Part shown: in pieces, positions 21,833-30,717 of the stretch
Numbering within the stretch: position 1 is the first letter of the stretch
Layout of the letters: each line of letters opens with the position of its first letter
NCBI GenBank assembly: GCA_030692055.1
Contig: JAUYCY010000099.1
Span: 1 to 49,506 of the forward strand
DNA from: Candidatus Omnitrophota bacterium
Lineage (GTDB): Bacteria > Omnitrophota > Koll11 > Duberdicusellales > 4484-171
Direction: 5' to 3'
Length of the DNA stretch: 49,506 bases
The notes under the pieces: model-generated
What the model saw: the letters and a program-made list of their open reading frames with translations, nothing else
Databases searched by the model: none
What the model was told of the DNA's origin: nothing
Position numbers and translations under genes: made by a program

Positions 21833-21861
21833 TTGTTATTTTGTATAAAGTAGTGTATAAT
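21833..21861 (+). promoter_or_regulatory. Promoter of the flavin reductase operon
   Basis: TTGTTA (21833-21838), 17-bp spacer, TATAAT (21856-21861). The predicted start at about 21868 leaves an 8-base leader before the ATG at 21876, so the message is nearly leaderless. Confidence 0.7.
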
Positions 21862-21875
21862 ACCAACACTAATTT

Positions 21876-22427
21876 ATGAAAATTAAGGTTAATAATGATA
21901 AAGCGAGCAGATTAATTAATTGTGGGCAAGTTATTCTAGTCAGCTGTGCTTATCAAACTAAGACAAATATTGTCACCTGCGCTTGGCATATGCCTTTATC
22001 AAGAAAGCCGCCGCTTTTAGGTATTGCTTTAGCAAAGACCCATTTTTCTTCAGAGCTAATCGGTAAATCTAAAGAGTTTGTAATAAATATCCCTGACTGG
22101 GCTTTATTAAATAAGGTAATGTTTTGCGGTTCTGTTTCCGGGCGTAGTAGCGACAAATTTAAAGAAGCAAAATTAATTTCTCAAAAAGCTAATGTTTTAA
22201 AGCAGGCTGTAAAAGTTAAAGAATGTATTGGGTCTATAGAATGTTCTTTGTTGGAGACCAAAGAAGTAGGAGACCATTTTCTTTTTATCGGCGAAGCCGT
22301 CTACGCCGAAGCCGAAGATTCGTATTTTATTAATGATTTTTGGGACACAAGTAAAGTGGGTTTAATACTTCACCTTGGAGCAAATTTTTTCTTTAAATCT
22401 TCAAGCCATTCTGAGGTTAAAAAATGA
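21876..22427 (+). CDS. Flavin reductase-like FMN-binding protein
   Basis: 183 residues of the flavin reductase-like split-barrel family (PF01613). LVSCAYQTKTNIVTCAWHMPLSRKPPLLGIAL is the typical FMN-binding start, with FVINIPDWALL and SGRSSDKF following. These proteins bind FMN and reduce it or serve as electron carriers; the partner is unknown. The stop overlaps the next start as ATGA, but that next gene is an inserted GIY-YIG cassette, so the original neighbour was probably the rRNA methyltransferase. Confidence 0.85.
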   Translation: MKIKVNNDKASRLINCGQVILVSCAYQTKTNIVTCAWHMPLSRKPPLLGIALAKTHFSSELIGKSKEFVINIPDWALLNKVMFCGSVSGRSSDKFKEAKLISQKANVLKQAVKVKECIGSIECSLLETKEVGDHFLFIGEAVYAEAEDSYFINDFWDTSKVGLILHLGANFFFKSSSHSEVKK

Positions 22428-22696
22428 ACCCCGTTAAACCTTGGTATTATACCTGTGTGTTGCTAAGCAAAAAAACGGGTGAATTTTATACAGGCGCTAC
22501 CGCTAATCTCAAAAAGAGAATGATAGAACACAATAATGGGTTAGTATACTCGACAAAATTTAAACGCCCTTTACAACTGGTTTATTTCGAAGCCTGCTTA
22601 GATAAAGATGACGCTTTTCGTAGAGAAAGGTATTTAAAAACGGGAATGGGTAAACGATATCTTAGGAATCGCCTGAGAGGAGGTCTAACGAGGTGA
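22424..22696 (+). CDS. Small GIY-YIG nuclease-domain protein (UvrC/YhbQ type)
   Basis: 90 residues, one GIY-YIG domain. Motifs are YYTCVLLSKKTGEFYTGAT (GIY...YTG), LKKRMIEHN with the catalytic-loop arginine, LVYFEA with the metal-binding glutamate, and RERYLKTGMGKRYLRNRL. Stand-alone versions are common in candidate phyla; some relatives are homing nucleases. Both termini (MNPVKP and RGGLTR) are translated from the inverted ends. It overlaps both neighbours by 4 bp. Confidence 0.9.
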   Translation: MNPVKPWYYTCVLLSKKTGEFYTGATANLKKRMIEHNNGLVYSTKFKRPLQLVYFEACLDKDDAFRRERYLKTGMGKRYLRNRLRGGLTR

Positions 22697-22697
22697 A
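22424..22697 (+). mobile_element. GIY-YIG cassette with inverted ends
   Basis: Left end TGAACCCCGTTAAACC and right end GGTCTAACGAGGTGAAC are imperfect inverted repeats (11 of 13 in the core). The left end carries the upstream gene's TGA overlapped with the nuclease ATG; the right end carries GGAGGT, the nuclease TGA and the downstream gene's GTG. A gene-less pair with the same ends is at 1133-1320. Confidence 0.75.
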
Positions 22698-23640
22698 CGA
22701 AATTTTATACAGGCTGCCGCAGGCTTTTTTAAATAAGTTACAAGCGATATATCCATCGCACTATCAACAGATCCTCAATACTTTTCTTAATAAAAAACCT
22801 ACAACTTTCCGCATCAATTATTTAAAGATAGACTTGGTGAATTTAAAAAAAGAGTTATTGAGGCAAGGGGTACGCTTTCAAGAACTTAATTTTCCCCAGG
22901 GTGCATTTATTTCAAAAACCCCTCTTAGGGAGCTACAGACTACAGAAATTTATAAAAACGGTTTAATTTATGTTCAGAATGTTTCGAGCATGCTTCCGGT
23001 AATTATGCTAGAGCCGCAGAATCAGGAAAAGATTCTTGATTTGTGCGCTGCTCCCGGTGCAAAAACAACTCAGATTGCTTCATTAGCTAAAAGCGCGGAG
23101 TTGGTAGCAATAGAGAAAATACGCACCCGCTACTATAAGCTACTTGCAAATTTAAAGATTCAGGGGGTACAAAATGCGCAGGTTCTTCTTATAGACGGTA
23201 TCTGGGTGAGGAAAAAATTTCCCGAATATTTTGATAAAATCTTGGTGGATGCTCCATGCTCTGCGGAAGGCCGTTTCTTAATTCATAACCATAAAAGTTT
23301 CAAATACTGGAAGGAAAGGAAGGTAAAAGAAGTGGAGCATAAACAAAGAAAACTTCTGCATTCCGCTTTTTTTGCTTTAAAAGAGGGAGGAACGTTAGTA
23401 TATTCTACTTGTACCTTCTCTCCGGAAGAAAACGAGGGAGTAATTGATTGGTTTATTAACAAGTTTAAAGATAAAGTAGAGATTGCGCCCATAAATATAC
23501 CATTGCCGAATGTTTTCCAGGGTTTAGCCAGTTGGCAGGATAAACATTTTTCTTCTGCTTGCCGGCTAACGCGCAGAATCATCCCTAACGAATTCATGGA
23601 AGGATTCTTTATCGCAAAATTGAAAAAAATCTCCGTATAA
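22693..23640 (+). CDS. RsmB/RsmF-type (NOL1/NOP2/Sun) RNA m5C methyltransferase
   Basis: 315 residues. The N-terminal PUA-like/ferredoxin region (TTFRINYLK) is followed by the SAM motif LDLCAAPGAKTTQ, motif IV DKILVDAPCSAEGRF with its proline-cysteine, and motif VI LVYSTCTFSPEENEGVI with the catalytic cysteine. The length fits RsmF/YebU-like enzymes without the NusB-like domain of RsmB. The substrate is probably 16S rRNA or tRNA. Its GTG start and Shine-Dalgarno are provided by the right end of the GIY-YIG cassette. Confidence 0.92.
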   Translation: MNEILYRLPQAFLNKLQAIYPSHYQQILNTFLNKKPTTFRINYLKIDLVNLKKELLRQGVRFQELNFPQGAFISKTPLRELQTTEIYKNGLIYVQNVSSMLPVIMLEPQNQEKILDLCAAPGAKTTQIASLAKSAELVAIEKIRTRYYKLLANLKIQGVQNAQVLLIDGIWVRKKFPEYFDKILVDAPCSAEGRFLIHNHKSFKYWKERKVKEVEHKQRKLLHSAFFALKEGGTLVYSTCTFSPEENEGVIDWFINKFKDKVEIAPINIPLPNVFQGLASWQDKHFSSACRLTRRIIPNEFMEGFFIAKLKKISV

Positions 23641-23650
23641 CTTATGTTAT

Positions 23651-23712
23651 AAGCTACAAGATTAAAATCCCTGCCTGCCGGCAGGCAGGCTGCAGCCTAA
23701 AGCCTGTAGCTT
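23651..23712. repeat. Short inverted repeat with 20-bp palindrome
   Basis: AAGCTACA (23651-23658) faces TGTAGCTT (23705-23712) around a perfect CCTGCCTGCCGGCAGGCAGG at 23670-23689. It fills the 80-bp gap. Confidence 0.7.
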
Positions 23713-23721
23713 GTCGCAGAT

Positions 23722-25410
23722 ATGCGCATACTCTTAATAAATCCTCCCATCCAAGACTTCTTTTTTACTCCCCAAAGAGCATACTCCCTAGGAACGCTTT
23801 ATTTAGCAGCGGTTTTAGATCTGGAAGGCTTTGAGGTAAAGGTTTTAAATGCTTTAGAGGGAAACAAAAAAACAACCTTAAAAATACCGCAAGAATTCAG
23901 CTATTTAAAAAAGTATTATCAGCCCAATAAATCTCCATTTTGCTTATTTTCTAATTATTATCATTTCGGCTTAACTTATCCTGAGATAGAAACAGAGATA
24001 AAATCTTTTAAGCCGCAGGTTGTAGGAATTTCCTCAAATTTTTCTGCCTATTTTGATTGTGCGTATAAAGTTGCGCAAGTTGCAAAAAACATAGATAAAA
24101 GGATTATCGTTGTCTTAGGTGGAAGATTCCCGACTGTTCTTCCGGAATTTGTCTTAAACCACAAGCCTATTGATTTTATCATTAGAGGAGAAGCAGAGCT
24201 AAGCTTATTAAGGTTATGCGACAATATTTCAAAAGCCAAAATCCATAGAATAGACGGATTGTGTTGGAAAACAAAGAATAAACGGCATATATCTTCAAAA
24301 ATTTCTTTGGTGGAAAATCTAGATTCGCTTCCTTTTCCTAAAAGGGAATTAATTAATTCCAGTAATTACAGGTTTAAAGGTTTAATCAGCACCTCGCTTA
24401 TTAGCTCACGAGGTTGTAGTTTTGGCTGTAAATTTTGCGCTATAGGCGAAAAATTTCGTAGCCGCAGCGCCAAAAATATTTTTCAAGAGATAGAACATTG
24501 CTTTACTCTTGGCATAAGGCACTTTAATTTCGAAGATGATAACATAAACCTAAATCCGGAGTTTGAAAGAATTTTAGATTTACTTATCGCCAATTTCGCA
24601 GGGAAAATAAAGGTTTCCTTTATGAATGGGCTTCTGGCACTGGGGTTGAGTAGGCGCCTTTGCGCGAAGCTTGTTAAGGCAGGCCTTACCCATATTGATT
24701 TGTCATTGGTGAGCACAAAACTAGCCTTAGTAAGGCAGACGAAAAGGCAAGAAGAAACCAAAAAAATATTTTCTCTTGCCAAGTATTTGACAAAATACAA
24801 TATAGCCACCACCGTACATTTTATCGTAGCGCTTCCTTATCAAAGTTTTACTGACTGCCTTAGCGATTTAAAGCTTTTGGCGAAAAAAAGTTTATTTTTG
24901 GGCCAAAGTATATTTTATCCGGTAATAGAAAGCGGATTTTTTAGGGAATTAAAAGAAAAGTTCTCCGTAAAAGTGGACGATTATGCGTTTTTTAGAAGTA
25001 GCTGCGCTTATTTTGATAAGTTTATGAGCCGCGATAAGATATTCTTTGTTTTTTATCTATCCCGCGTTATAAACTTTATAAAAGAACTCATTGATATGTT
25101 TTCTCTAAAAAACAGTAATTTTCATTCATTCTTGAAAGAACGAGAAGAAAAGTTCAATATTATCGATAACATTTTAGTTTCTACTAAAAAAATAGACAGG
25201 TTGTCTTTGGGAATCATTCTCTTAAACAGGCTATTCAAGGAAAATAAGATTTTTAGAGTCCAGGAACAAAAGAAAGATAGCGGATTCCATTACTTTTTTC
25301 AAGAAGAAGGTTTTATAGGAGAAAAATCTTTAAGGAGATTGATTCATGCGCTTACCGTAAAAGGGTTATTTTCCAAAGCCAGTATAAAAATAAAAAGGGC
25401 ACATTATTAA
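23722..25410 (+). CDS. B12-binding domain radical SAM protein
   Basis: 562 residues. The N-terminal cobalamin-binding-like Rossmann domain starts MRILLINPPIQDFFFTPQRAYSLGTLYLA and includes VGISSNFSAY and VVLGGRFPT. The radical SAM motif is CSFGCKFC (C232, C236, C239), and the C-terminal region is long and unrecognised. Class B-type relatives methylate or rearrange unactivated carbons, for example in lipids or cofactors. The substrate cannot be told. The last codons overlap a bidirectional terminator. Confidence 0.87.
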   Translation: MRILLINPPIQDFFFTPQRAYSLGTLYLAAVLDLEGFEVKVLNALEGNKKTTLKIPQEFSYLKKYYQPNKSPFCLFSNYYHFGLTYPEIETEIKSFKPQVVGISSNFSAYFDCAYKVAQVAKNIDKRIIVVLGGRFPTVLPEFVLNHKPIDFIIRGEAELSLLRLCDNISKAKIHRIDGLCWKTKNKRHISSKISLVENLDSLPFPKRELINSSNYRFKGLISTSLISSRGCSFGCKFCAIGEKFRSRSAKNIFQEIEHCFTLGIRHFNFEDDNINLNPEFERILDLLIANFAGKIKVSFMNGLLALGLSRRLCAKLVKAGLTHIDLSLVSTKLALVRQTKRQEETKKIFSLAKYLTKYNIATTVHFIVALPYQSFTDCLSDLKLLAKKSLFLGQSIFYPVIESGFFRELKEKFSVKVDDYAFFRSSCAYFDKFMSRDKIFFVFYLSRVINFIKELIDMFSLKNSNFHSFLKEREEKFNIIDNILVSTKKIDRLSLGIILLNRLFKENKIFRVQEQKKDSGFHYFFQEEGFIGEKSLRRLIHALTVKGLFSKASIKIKRAHY

Positions 25411-25422
25411 TGTGCCCTTTTT
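25392..25422. terminator. Bidirectional terminator between convergent genes
   Basis: A 13-bp perfect stem AAAAAGGGCACAT (25392-25404) with ATGTGCCCTTTTT (25410-25422), loop TATTA. It has T runs on both strands and serves the radical SAM gene (+) and HU gene (-). Confidence 0.93.
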
Positions 25423-25441
25423 ATATACAAGCTCAGTTAAA

Positions 25442-25708
25442 TTAAAGTATCGATTTTAACTCTTTGGAGGCCTTGAAAGCCACTTTTCTTTTTGCTGGAA
25501 TCTGAATCGTCTCGCCGGTCTTTGGATTTCTTCCTTGCCTTGCTTTTGTTTGTTTTACCTTAAATGTACCAAAGCCGGAGATAGCTACGGGATCTTGTTT
25601 TTTGAGAGAAGCTTTGATTGCATCGAAAATTCCTTCCACGGCATCCTGGGCCTCTTTCTTGGTGCAAGTGTTCTTTGCGACTGCCTCGATCAAATCTGCC
25701 TTATTCAT
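25442..25708 (-). CDS. hup: HU/IHF-family DNA-binding protein
   Basis: 88 residues, standard HU. MNKADLIEAVA at the N-terminus, GFGTFKVKQ in the core, and the DNA-intercalating arm RNPKTGETIQIPAKRKVAF with its proline. It is a nucleoid protein that bends DNA. It has a strong Shine-Dalgarno (AAAGGAGGTG). It is a monocistronic gene with its own promoter. Confidence 0.96.
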   Translation of the reverse strand: MNKADLIEAVAKNTCTKKEAQDAVEGIFDAIKASLKKQDPVAISGFGTFKVKQTKARQGRNPKTGETIQIPAKRKVAFKASKELKSIL

Positions 25709-25759
25709 CTATCACACCTCCTTTGTCTGAAAATGTTAATATTCTCAACCACTTTCAAT

Positions 25760-25808
25760 ATTTTATAGCCTAAGATTTTATTGTCAAGAGATTTTAAAAG
25801 GCTATAAT
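25760..25808. promoter_or_regulatory. Divergent promoters sharing their -35 region
   Basis: Minus strand (HU): TTGACA at 25787-25782, 16-bp spacer, TAAAAT at 25765-25760. Plus strand: TTGTCA at 25781-25786, 16-bp spacer, TATAAT at 25803-25808. The two -35 boxes overlap by five bases, so polymerase can occupy only one at a time. Confidence 0.78.
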
Positions 25809-25815
25809 ATTAACT

Positions 25816-26625
25816 ATGATTATTACCAAAAAAGAGTTTAATTACATATTGGCACACAAAAAAGAGAGTGATTTTGCTTTAAGAGTAGACTTTGGCTTAA
25901 GAGAAATTAGAGTAAATGTCAATAATGACGAGGCTTTTTTTGAAAACGGTTGTATTCTAAGCTTAAAAGAAAAGCTAAGAGACAATTTCTGCTATTTTTT
26001 GGATAAAGAAGGGCTTAAGCCAATTGCTTTTTTTTCAGAAAATACCAATAGATTCTACAAATTAACCTCTACTTTTGATTGGCCTACCATATCTATTAGT
26101 TCAGTTCCTATGCATCAATTGAGTTCTCCTTGTCAAGATACGCAGAATAAAATAGAGCTACTCAAGCCTTACGGGGTGGTTCTTGATACCTGTATGGGTT
26201 TGGGCTACACGGCAATTTTAGCCGCCAAAACAGCTAATAAAGTAATTACTTTCGAAAGAGATGAGAATGTTAGTTTTTTAGCTAAAATTAATCCTTTATC
26301 TCAAGGTTTATTTTTAGCGAAAACCATTGAAATACGGCAGGTAGATGTTTCCTTGGGAATTAAACAATTCAAAGATGCATATTTTGACTGCATAATTCAT
26401 GATCCACCAACCTTTACGCTTTCCCCAGAGCTTTACGCCCTTAGTTTTTACGGTGAGCTTTACCGTGTACTTAAAGAGAGAGGTAAGTTATTTCATTATA
26501 CGCCTTTATATAAAGTTAGCCATGGATTTGATTTTCCCTCAAAAATCAAGGAAAAACTCCAGAAAACAGGCTTTAAGGTCGTTAGCTTTTCTCTCAAAAA
26601 AGGGGGAGTTCTGTGCCGAAAATAG
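25816..26625 (+). CDS. COG2521-type predicted methyltransferase
   Basis: 269 residues. The C-terminal half is a class I SAM methyltransferase: VLDTCMGLGYTAILAA (SAM loop), VITFERDENV, DCIIHDPPTFTLSPELYALSFYGELYRVLKERGKLFHYTPL. This order matches COG2521, first described as an archaeal methyltransferase. The IHDPP motif resembles N6-adenine or amine methyltransferases; the substrate is unknown. The ATG lies 7 bp after the -10 box, so the mRNA should be leaderless. It overlaps the TPR gene downstream. Confidence 0.83.
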   Translation: MIITKKEFNYILAHKKESDFALRVDFGLREIRVNVNNDEAFFENGCILSLKEKLRDNFCYFLDKEGLKPIAFFSENTNRFYKLTSTFDWPTISISSVPMHQLSSPCQDTQNKIELLKPYGVVLDTCMGLGYTAILAAKTANKVITFERDENVSFLAKINPLSQGLFLAKTIEIRQVDVSLGIKQFKDAYFDCIIHDPPTFTLSPELYALSFYGELYRVLKERGKLFHYTPLYKVSHGFDFPSKIKEKLQKTGFKVVSFSLKKGGVLCRK

Positions 26626-27197
26626 ATTTAGAGAAGGAAAGAAAAAGGCTTGATAGGGAAATAACTTTTTTTCATTTTAAAAGAGCCAAACAACGCGCCT
26701 CTAGATGCCTTGATTTAGCAATAAAAACAGGAGATAACTTCTTTTTCTTTTATTTCTTAGCGCAACGTTATATCCTAAGAGAAGATTTTCACAGTGCCAT
26801 AAAATACCTTGATTATTGCTTAAGGATAAGGGGAAAAGATGGTTGTGCCTACAATGATAAAGCACTTTGTTTAGCTGAATTAGGTAAACATAAAGAAGCT
26901 TTAGTTTGTTTTGACGAAGGGATAAGAAGAGATAGAGATTGCGCCTCGTTATACCACAATAAAGGCTGGTTGTTGCATTCTTTAGAAAAATTCACTCAAG
27001 CTTTGCTTTATTTTAAAAAAGCTCTAGAAATAGAGCCGGATAGGGTGGAATCGCTTTTTAGCCTTGCCGATACTTACACTTATTTAGGCGAGAGCATGAA
27101 AGCTAAAGAGTATTTTCAAAAAGCCATTTTTCAAATTAGAGGTAAATGTGCTTATATTTATAAACAGATTTTAAAAAGGCTAAAAAATATAAAATAA
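26613..27197 (+). CDS. TPR-repeat protein
   Basis: 194 residues, GTG start with GGGGGAG upstream, overlapping the methyltransferase by 13 bp. About three to four tetratricopeptide repeats are visible, for example AYNDKALCLAELGKHKEALVCFDEG, ASLYHNKGWLLHSLEKFTQALLYFKKALEIEPD and ESLFSLADTYTYLGESMKAKEYFQKAI. There is no signal peptide. It is probably a scaffold for a complex; the partner is unknown, perhaps the co-transcribed methyltransferase. Confidence 0.85.
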   Translation: MPKIDLEKERKRLDREITFFHFKRAKQRASRCLDLAIKTGDNFFFFYFLAQRYILREDFHSAIKYLDYCLRIRGKDGCAYNDKALCLAELGKHKEALVCFDEGIRRDRDCASLYHNKGWLLHSLEKFTQALLYFKKALEIEPDRVESLFSLADTYTYLGESMKAKEYFQKAIFQIRGKCAYIYKQILKRLKNIK

Positions 27198-27290
27198 TAT
27201 TTTAAAAATAGTTTCTATATAGACTAGTGTTTGGCATTAGTAGAGAATAATTTTTGCGCTATTTAGTTGATAGATTCAAAAAAAGAAATT

Positions 27291-27755
27291 TTAAATTGTG
27301 GTATTAGAAAACTCTGGCAGGAGCGTCTTTACATTAAATTTTTTAATAAATCGGTAAGTAATAAAATAAAATAATAATTTCTCTCTTTGCATGGTATCTA
27401 TTAGAAGATGAATACTTAGACTAAATGCCAGCATTAATAGCGCTTTAGATTGCAATATATAGCCTAAAAACAAAATCACCAGAGTTAATTCCCAAGAATG
27501 TAGAGGTAAATAAACCTTTTCTGAGTAGAGATAGGCACTATCTAAAAATTTTTTCATATCGAATTTTTTGAAAAATAAGAAATAGTCAATAAAATGGTCC
27601 AAATCTATGAAGATACCACCCACAATAAAAATAGCAGCAAAAGCTAAATTATTTGATTTTAAATAGATTGTTAGGGCTATGGCAGTGGTGGTTAGAGAGT
27701 GAATGAATATGTCTAATATAGTCTTTTGAAGTTTGTGATTGGTAATTACACCCAT
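27291..27755 (-). CDS. Small membrane protein, YdjM/DUF457-like
   Basis: 154 residues with four predicted helices. Conserved-looking polar sites within helices are GGIFIDLDHFIDY, LHSWE and HLLIDT, a pattern seen in metal-dependent hydrolase-like membrane proteins of the YdjM/DUF457 group. The assignment is by pattern only. It lies directly downstream (minus strand, 25-bp gap) of the AsmA-like gene, so it may be co-transcribed. Confidence 0.6.
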   Translation of the reverse strand: MGVITNHKLQKTILDIFIHSLTTTAIALTIYLKSNNLAFAAIFIVGGIFIDLDHFIDYFLFFKKFDMKKFLDSAYLYSEKVYLPLHSWELTLVILFLGYILQSKALLMLAFSLSIHLLIDTMQREKLLFYFITYRFIKKFNVKTLLPEFSNTTI

Positions 27756-27780
27756 TATCTATTGTATTAATTTAACAAAA

Positions 27781-30294
27781 TTATTTCAATATCTCTTCGA
27801 GTAAGTTTTTAACCCCTTCTAGATTAGAGAAAAATACCGGTTTAATTTTATAATTTGGTTTCTGCAATGTTCCGTCCAACTCAATTGCCAAACTATTTTT
27901 CCCCAAAATATTAGTTATGGTTTTCTTCAGGCTTTCGGATGAAGAGACCAAATTAGGATTAAATTCCGAAATAAGTATGAAGTTCATATCACCTTTTAAA
28001 GAGATTCTTCCTTTTCCGCGCAAAGCCATTTTATAAGATTTTAGTTCGATATTTTCAAAAACAACATTTTCTCCTTTAAAAATCAGGTCACTATAGCCTT
28101 CTTCAAAAACTATTGTGTTAAACTCAGGAATAAAAAGGAATTGCCCCAGCCCTTTAAGGAAATTTATCTCCCAGATATTGCCTTCTTTAATTGAGATTTT
28201 TCCTCCCCCATTTAATTTATTCCACTGCGATAAGCTGTCGTTTTCTAAGCTAGTCTCTAAAGACAGTATGCCAGCCAAATTAGTATCTTTTAGTTTCAAA
28301 TCTTTTTTAAGCTCAGCAAGATCAAGGTCGTTGATAAGGATATTTAAGATAGCTTTATCATTTAAATAATCCATTTTTATGCGAAGTTCAGCTTTGCCAT
28401 CTGCAATACTGGCAAGCAAAGGGCTCACTATTAACTCATTTTTGTCTCTATACAGCTCAATTTTAATTTCTTTAGCTGTAATGCCACAAACCTTTATCTT
28501 GTCGCTTAAGCCAGCGAATTTAATTTCCCACTCAGCTAAATTTTGCCCGCCGTTTATGGTAAATTTACCAGTCAAGACGCCTTCAGGCCCTATCTTTTCT
28601 AATAGCGGGTATTTTAGGTTGAATAGTTTCAACACTGTTTTGATATCTTTAAGGTCTATATAGCCAATACCTTGCAGCGTTGCCAAGGGCTTTTCCTTAA
28701 TAGTAATAGTCCCTTGCGAAGCAACTTTTGAATCCGCAATTTTTAGAATTAAATTCTCTATATCAATAGTATCTTTATTATATTTTGACTTCAAATCTAC
28801 GCTTAATAAGTCACTTTCAGCATTCAGCGTTATAGCGGGCAAGGAAAAGTTTTCTAAATCGCCTTTTAGCTTCACGGGGATATTCTTATAAACAAGAGAG
28901 CATTTTGTCAGAACCAACTTATCTTTTTTTAAAAAGCCATCCGCATAAATATTCGATAATTCTTTAAATTGTGCATTTTTTATCTGGTAGTCTAGGTAAT
29001 AGTCAAAGGTATTCTGTCTTAGATTACCTTTTAGGATGGCGTTTAACGTTATATCTCCCTTCTCATTGTAATCAAAGGAAAATTGCTTTATGGTTTTTCC
29101 GGCAGCGATAAACTGGGAGATTAGAGAACCAGTCATCACTTCGCAATAGAATTGTAAACTATTTAAATCTAGTTCTCCTTTCGCTTGTAGATGAATTGCT
29201 CCGGTAGTCGTAGCAATTGGAAAATCCGCCGCTATATAGCTGCATTCAAACTTACTATTATCCAAGCTAAAATTAGCATTAATATTATTGAGTGTATTAA
29301 TGGTTGGAATATCATTAATTTCTCCCTGCAATAAACTTCCGCCGATATGACAGGTAAAATTGTTGCCTTCAATTTTTAATTCGGTATCCAAGTTAAGATT
29401 ACCTCTGAGTTTTACTGCATCGCCATCACACTTACTTTTTAAATTACCAATAGTATATGAAACTATAGCATCCTGTATTTTTGCGTTTCCTTTTATAAGA
29501 TAAACATCTTTTCCGTCCACTACTAGTTGCGCTTTTTTAATTGAACCGTTTTCAAAGCTAAAATCCTTAAAATAGGGATTAAAGTCAGCCAAAGTTATTT
29601 TTTGCAACAAACAGGATGCTTTTAGTTGGTTTACGTCTATAAAGTAACTTCCCTTTAAGGAGGCTTTGTCTTCCCAACTGAGCATAAATTTTATTTCCGG
29701 AAAAGTTTTAAGATCGGCGTAGGCAAAAATATTAGTAAACTTTTTTCTAAAGTTAAATAATTTATCTTCGAAATCAAAATTTAATTGTCTTACGGTAATA
29801 TCTTTAATAAAAAATAAAGGTTCTTTATGGGCAGACTTCTTGGCGGTTACAGGTGCGGGGTTGGCTATTTCTTCTTTTTGAGCTAAAGCAGACGGTTCTT
29901 TCGGTGCTGCTGTTTTAATTTGGGGGAGTTTAATTTCTCCGTTTTCTTTTCTTTCAAGATTTAGAGTGCCACCGTCTATTTTTAAGGAAAAGATTAATTT
30001 CTTCTGCGTAAGCAAAGCCGTATAAAACGGAACTGCCCGAATTTTGCTTATTTTTGCATAAGGTATTTTTTCATCTTTATGGTAAATTGACACACCATTA
30101 AATGATATCCCACGCAGTATGTTTATTTTAATTTGGTTAATTTCAATTTTATTATTAAGGTTCTCATCGGCAAATTTTTCAGCCGCTGCCTTTATTTTCT
30201 GCGGAAGGAAAAAGTTTAGCAGGTAATTTGCGGCAAAATATAACAGGATAATTATTATCAAGGCTATGATGAGCTTATTGATTATTTTATACAT
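27781..30294 (-). CDS. AsmA-like outer-membrane biogenesis protein
   Basis: 837 residues. One N-terminal membrane anchor (about 8-30) and a long, beta-rich periplasmic region with the AsmA/TamB-like pattern: INQIKINILRGISFNGVSIY near the start, many SLKGYF- and LKGDLENF-type strands, and a C-terminal block GGGKISIKEGNIWEINFLKGLGQFLF...GKGRISLKGDMNFILISEFNP. Such proteins form hydrophobic grooves that move phospholipid between membranes. This supports a diderm cell. An Ala/Pro/Lys-rich linker is at about 130-155. Confidence 0.8.
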   Translation of the reverse strand: MYKIINKLIIALIIIILLYFAANYLLNFFLPQKIKAAAEKFADENLNNKIEINQIKINILRGISFNGVSIYHKDEKIPYAKISKIRAVPFYTALLTQKKLIFSLKIDGGTLNLERKENGEIKLPQIKTAAPKEPSALAQKEEIANPAPVTAKKSAHKEPLFFIKDITVRQLNFDFEDKLFNFRKKFTNIFAYADLKTFPEIKFMLSWEDKASLKGSYFIDVNQLKASCLLQKITLADFNPYFKDFSFENGSIKKAQLVVDGKDVYLIKGNAKIQDAIVSYTIGNLKSKCDGDAVKLRGNLNLDTELKIEGNNFTCHIGGSLLQGEINDIPTINTLNNINANFSLDNSKFECSYIAADFPIATTTGAIHLQAKGELDLNSLQFYCEVMTGSLISQFIAAGKTIKQFSFDYNEKGDITLNAILKGNLRQNTFDYYLDYQIKNAQFKELSNIYADGFLKKDKLVLTKCSLVYKNIPVKLKGDLENFSLPAITLNAESDLLSVDLKSKYNKDTIDIENLILKIADSKVASQGTITIKEKPLATLQGIGYIDLKDIKTVLKLFNLKYPLLEKIGPEGVLTGKFTINGGQNLAEWEIKFAGLSDKIKVCGITAKEIKIELYRDKNELIVSPLLASIADGKAELRIKMDYLNDKAILNILINDLDLAELKKDLKLKDTNLAGILSLETSLENDSLSQWNKLNGGGKISIKEGNIWEINFLKGLGQFLFIPEFNTIVFEEGYSDLIFKGENVVFENIELKSYKMALRGKGRISLKGDMNFILISEFNPNLVSSSESLKKTITNILGKNSLAIELDGTLQKPNYKIKPVFFSNLEGVKNLLEEILK

Positions 30295-30299
30295 AATTA

Positions 30300-30717
30300 A
30301 AGTAGTGAGTAGCCCGTCACATTAATATTTTTACCAGGCGGGCCCGCCTCCGGCGGAAAAGTAGTAAGTAGCGAGAAATTAATGAAGCCTTCCATAGCTC
30401 CTCGGGCTAACCCTTCGACTTCGCTCAGGACACGAGCCTGAGGTTTCAGCATGGCTAATACCAAGCGGCGCACTATATAATCCGCGGCATGAATGCCACG
30501 GATTTTTGAGCACCTTAATACGATAATAAGCGAAATCCCGACATCATCGGGAAGCGCCGTGAATGTATAAACCTATTTAACCGAGATTATACATTAGGTT
30601 GCCCTTGTAATCGTGAAGCTATCGTTATGCAATGAGTTATCACACATTACCTGCGTAAGAAAAAGTTACAAAGCTTTTTATGGTAGAGAGTAGCTTTTGC
30701 TAACGCAAAAGATGGGT
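30300..30717. repeat. Repeat-filled intergenic region
   Basis: It has GCGGGCCCGCCTCCGGCGG (about 30338), a TTCGACTTCGCTCAGGA unit (30411-30443), hairpins TCCGCGGCAT/ATGCCACGGA (about 30480-30502) and CCCGACATCATCGGG (about 30537), and AAGCTATCGTTATG twice (about 30617 and 30725; the second codes for the end of the minus-strand phosphorylase). No gene was recognised. Confidence 0.6.
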
